A stretch of 44,005 nucleotides of DNA from an uncultured Oscillospiraceae bacterium (GTDB lineage Bacteria; Bacillota; Clostridia; Oscillospirales; Oscillospiraceae): the NCBI GenBank assembly GCA_934597175.1, contig CAKTQR010000018.1, forward strand, positions 1-44,005, read 5' to 3'. The notes under the pieces were generated by a model. That model was not told the DNA's origin. It saw only the letters and a list, made by a program, of their open reading frames with translations, and ran no database searches. Shown here piece by piece: positions 41,147 to 44,005 of this stretch. Position numbers and translations under genes: made by a program. How positions within the stretch are numbered: the first letter of the stretch is position 1; every line of letters begins with the position of its first letter.

Positions 41147-41230
41147 CCGCATTTTAGGTGATTTTATTTATGCAAAGTGCATATTATTGTCATGTTGATT
41201 TCAGCAAAATGTAGAATCGACCATTTTTGT

Positions 41231-41259
41231 TTGACTTTTGACTGTGTTAATTATTTAAT
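41231..41259 (+). promoter_or_regulatory. Promoter of flavoprotein P4
   Basis: TTGACT, 17 bp, TTTAAT. The leader of about 55 bases ends in AAGGAGGAG before the ATG. I see no TGG-N5-CCA operator here, unlike P2. Confidence 0.55.
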
Positions 41260-41321
41260 AATGTATATAACCTTGATCAACAAGGGTAGGGGAATATTAA
41301 ATAATTGCAAGGAGGAGACAT

Positions 41322-44005
41322 ATGTTCACAAAGCACACCGACCCGATGTGGCAGCAGGAGTATGAAACTTGGGTCAACGGAATCCGTCCCGACACGAAGT
41401 TCGGTACGAAGTTTGACGAGCAGCCGAGAGAACTCATTCAGAAGCTGGCACTTCACATCACCGACCGCAAATTCGTCAAGGAGATCAAGACCTCCGACGC
41501 CGAGTACTACGGCATGGCACCTTGGGTCACCGACGAGATGGCAGAGGTAGCGCTCACCATGAAGGTACACAAGGTCTACAAGGTCGACGAGATCCTGAAG
41601 ATGAACAAGAAGCACACGAGAGAGCATCTGGTGGAGATACTTGAGGAGCTGTGCCAGGTCGGCATCGTGGAGTACAAGTTTGAAAACGACCATAATGCCA
41701 CGGGCGAAAAAATGTACGCTCTGCCGCCGTATATCGTCGGCAGCGGCGAGTACATGGGCATGAAAAAGTCGATGGTCGAAAAAGAGCCGACGGCGGCAAT
41801 GCTGTTTGACCGTATGGCGTTTGAGCCTTTAAACGGCTTTACCCAGTTCGTCCCGCCCGGCGGCGCAGGCATGGCGATGCATGTCATACCCGTCGAGAAG
41901 GCGATACCTGCAAAAAGCGGCTCTGTATCCCACGAGCATCTTTCCTACTGGCTCGATAAGTACGAGATATACGCCACCGTACCCTGCGTTTGCCGCATGT
42001 CCAAGGAGATAATCGACGAGGGCGCAGGCGAGGATTACGAGGATATGTGTATCGCCGTCGGCTCGATGGCAAGATACGCCGTTGAGACGCACCGTGGCCA
42101 TTACATCACATACGATGAGGTAATGGAGATCATACAGCGTGCCGAGGATCAGGGCTGCGTGCACCAGATAACAAACCTTGACGGCGATGAGCGCATACTC
42201 GGCATCTGCAACTGCAGCCCTGCGACCTGCTGTGCCATACGCTCCAGCCAGTTCTTTAACTGCCGCAACCTCTCCCGCTCGGCGTATGTCGCCCATGTCG
42301 ACACCGAAAACTGCGTCGCCTGCGGCAAGTGCGTTGAGGTGTGCCCCGCCGGCGCTGTGAAGCTCGGTCAGAAGCTGTGCACCAAGGACGGACCTATCCA
42401 GTACCCCAAGGCCGAAGTTCCCGACGAGACCCGCTGGCCGGAGGAGAAGTGGAATCCCAACTACCGCTACGATGCCCGCACCAACTGCCACGACACCGGT
42501 ACTGCACCCTGCAAGACCGCCTGCCCGGCTCACATTGCGATACAGGGCTATCTCAAGATGGCGAACGAGGGACGCTACAAGGAAGCTCTTGCGCTCATAA
42601 AGCAGGATAACCCGTTCCCCGCCATCTGCGGCAGAGTGTGCAACCGCCGCTGCGAGGATGCCTGCATGCGAGGCAATATCGACGCTCCCGTCGCCATCGA
42701 TGCGGTCAAGAAATACATAGCGGAGCTCGACCTCAATGCCGAGACCAGATACATTCCCGAGATAAAGTCAGAAAAGCGCTACGGCCGTTACGACGATGTC
42801 AAGGTCGCCGTCATCGGCGCAGGTCCTGCGGGTCTGAGCTGCGCCTACTATCTTGCGCTCATGGGCTACTATCCCACCGTTTTTGAAAAGAACAAGTACC
42901 CCGGCGGCATGATGCGCTACGGCATCCCCGAGTATAAGCTCGGCAAGAAGGTCATCGATGCCGAGATAGAGGTACTCAAGCAGCTCGGCGTCGAGATACG
43001 CTGCGGCGTTGAGATCGGCAAGGATATAACCGTCGAGCATCTGCGAGACGAGGGCTACAAGAGCTTTTATGTCGCAGTCGGCGCACAGAAGGCGGCAGCC
43101 CTCGGCATTCCCGGCGAGGAGCTGGCGCTCGGCGGCGTTGACTTCCTGCACGAGGTCGCCGAAGGTAAGAAGCCGGCACTCGGCAAGAAGGTCGTCGTTG
43201 TCGGCGGCGGCAATGTCGCCATCGATGTTGCCCGCACGGCGATAAAGCTGGGCGTCAAGGATGTCACCATCGTATACCGCAGAACTGAAAAAGACATGAA
43301 GGCGGACGCTCTCGAGGTCAAGGAAGCCCGTGAAGACGGCGTGAAGTTCCTGTTCGAGCATAAGCCCGTCGAGATAGTCTCCAAGGACGGCAAGATAACT
43401 GCGTTTAAGTGCGAGTGCGGCGATATAGGGTGCGATACCGTCATTGCGGCGATAGGCCAGAAGATAGATCTCGGCGGCATCGCAGCCGAGGGTCTTGCGC
43501 TCACCGAAAAGGGCATGGTCATCGCCAAGGAGCTTACATATCAGACCAATGTCCCCGACATCTTCGCAGGCGGCGATGTCCAGACCGGACCTAAGTTCGT
43601 TATCGACGCTATCGCAGCAGGCCGTGAGGCGGCAATATCCATGCACCGCTACATGCGCCCGCACACCTCGCTCACGCTCAACAGAAACCGCCGTGATTAC
43701 ATTGAGCTTGACAAGAGCAAGGTCGTGCTCCCGCTTGATAAGATCAAAGCGCCCGAGCGCCAGTGCGAAGCCTACGAGTCGCTCACAGAGGAGCAGGTCA
43801 AGTTCGAGACCTCACGCTGCCTCGGCTGCGGCGCAAGCATCGTCGACGAGAACAGGTGCATCGGCTGCGGCTTGTGCACAACGAGGTGTCACTTCGACGC
43901 AATCCACCTGAGCCGTGATGTACCCGAGTGCTCCAACCTCGTTCCGAGAGAGGACAGCATGAAGGTCATGCTCCCGTACATGGCAAAGCGTGCGGCAAAG
44001 ATAGC
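41322..44005 (+). CDS. Mosaic Fe-S/FAD oxidoreductase, copy 4 (P4), 3' partial
   Basis: 894 codons are visible and the frame is open at the window end; P2 and P3 suggest only a few residues are missing. The N-terminus is about 30 residues longer than in the other copies (MFTKHTDPMWQQEYE). Then: winged-helix-like VDEILKMNKKHTREHLVEIL and VGIVEYKFEN; 'FVPPGGAG'; CVCR (222), DMCI, CNCSPATCC; ferredoxin motif CVACGKCVEVCP (331); APCKTACPAHIAIQGYLK and CGRVCNRRCEDAC; GAGPAG (499); GGGNVAID; FAGGDVQTGP; CLGCG and CIGCGLCTTRC (about 846). It starts with ATG after AAGGAGGAGACAT. It lies far from the other copies, with no hypA visible, and is the most diverged in the NAD(P) domain. Confidence 0.87.
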   Translation, partial: MFTKHTDPMWQQEYETWVNGIRPDTKFGTKFDEQPRELIQKLALHITDRKFVKEIKTSDAEYYGMAPWVTDEMAEVALTMKVHKVYKVDEILKMNKKHTREHLVEILEELCQVGIVEYKFENDHNATGEKMYALPPYIVGSGEYMGMKKSMVEKEPTAAMLFDRMAFEPLNGFTQFVPPGGAGMAMHVIPVEKAIPAKSGSVSHEHLSYWLDKYEIYATVPCVCRMSKEIIDEGAGEDYEDMCIAVGSMARYAVETHRGHYITYDEVMEIIQRAEDQGCVHQITNLDGDERILGICNCSPATCCAIRSSQFFNCRNLSRSAYVAHVDTENCVACGKCVEVCPAGAVKLGQKLCTKDGPIQYPKAEVPDETRWPEEKWNPNYRYDARTNCHDTGTAPCKTACPAHIAIQGYLKMANEGRYKEALALIKQDNPFPAICGRVCNRRCEDACMRGNIDAPVAIDAVKKYIAELDLNAETRYIPEIKSEKRYGRYDDVKVAVIGAGPAGLSCAYYLALMGYYPTVFEKNKYPGGMMRYGIPEYKLGKKVIDAEIEVLKQLGVEIRCGVEIGKDITVEHLRDEGYKSFYVAVGAQKAAALGIPGEELALGGVDFLHEVAEGKKPALGKKVVVVGGGNVAIDVARTAIKLGVKDVTIVYRRTEKDMKADALEVKEAREDGVKFLFEHKPVEIVSKDGKITAFKCECGDIGCDTVIAAIGQKIDLGGIAAEGLALTEKGMVIAKELTYQTNVPDIFAGGDVQTGPKFVIDAIAAGREAAISMHRYMRPHTSLTLNRNRRDYIELDKSKVVLPLDKIKAPERQCEAYESLTEEQVKFETSRCLGCGASIVDENRCIGCGLCTTRCHFDAIHLSRDVPECSNLVPREDSMKVMLPYMAKRAAKI

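Noticed and set aside
20498..41244. The same 14 bases TTGACTTTTGACTG at 20498 (trmO promoter) and 41231 (P4 promoter)
   Set aside because: It contains a repeated -35-like TTGACT and could be chance; two sites without a common flank or function do not make a supported regulatory element.
1..44005. CRISPR arrays, tRNA or rRNA genes, insertion sequences, prophage
   Set aside because: I looked for regularly spaced direct repeats, cloverleaf patterns, transposase motifs and integrase motifs and saw none; weak or degenerate cases could be missed by eye.

Overview
The window looks like chromosomal DNA of an anaerobic, moderately GC-rich Bacillota, most likely a gut-type Clostridia close to Oscillospiraceae. 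This placement is an inference from strong AGGAGG-type ribosome binding sites, an NfnAB transhydrogenase, flavin- and Fe-S-rich enzymes, and a SpoVB/MurJ-like flippase–HU–rqcP neighbourhood. I saw no rRNA, tRNA, CRISPR array, insertion sequence or phage gene. Nearly all of the window is coding, and no gene-free gap exceeds about 300 bases.

Region 1 (1-5786, +) is a catabolic-looking cluster. It holds a two-domain Old Yellow Enzyme (5' end outside the window), two tandem DUF3237-like proteins, two short-chain dehydrogenases and, after a strong terminator, an FMN-dependent alpha-hydroxy-acid dehydrogenase. It could reduce and remodel an unsaturated cyclic or enoyl substrate. Region 2 (5836-8147, -) pairs an unrecognised 182-residue protein with the CstA transporter.

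Region 3 (8447-18791) is the most unusual part. Around a divergent control region stand a FadR-type repressor gene and three giant mosaic flavoproteins of about 890-915 residues. Each combines a winged-helix-like N-terminal domain, a Cys-rich CxCR domain, a 4Fe-4S ferredoxin module, a GltD/NfnB-type FAD/NAD(P)H unit and a C-terminal ferredoxin module. Two of them are each followed directly by a HypA-like metallochaperone gene, yet no hydrogenase or urease gene is present. A fourth copy starts at 41322 and runs off the window end. The repressor gene and one flavoprotein gene each have a TGG-N5-CCA operator-like site upstream, and the flavoprotein site lies inside the promoter spacer. This multi-copy flavoprotein/HypA system is the best candidate for something undescribed.

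Region 4 (18835-30310) holds a BcrAB-like ABC exporter, trmO, an M3-type lipoprotein peptidase, plsY, two tandem small paralogous proteins, an MFS transporter, an AGCS amino-acid symporter, a GntR/FCD regulator and the nfnAB electron-bifurcating transhydrogenase. NfnAB links NADH, NADPH and ferredoxin and is a plausible redox partner of the mosaic flavoproteins.

Region 5 (30553-41104) is mostly housekeeping: galM with a small partner, a MerR/GyrI-like regulator, a minus-strand operon cca–uracil-DNA glycosylase–DUF2156–GNAT, then murC, a metallo-beta-lactamase-fold protein, a SpoVB/MurJ-like flippase, HU and rqcP. The fourth mosaic flavoprotein follows from 41322. Many promoters with 17-bp (one 16-bp) spacers and many intrinsic terminators can be read directly and support the operon boundaries given.
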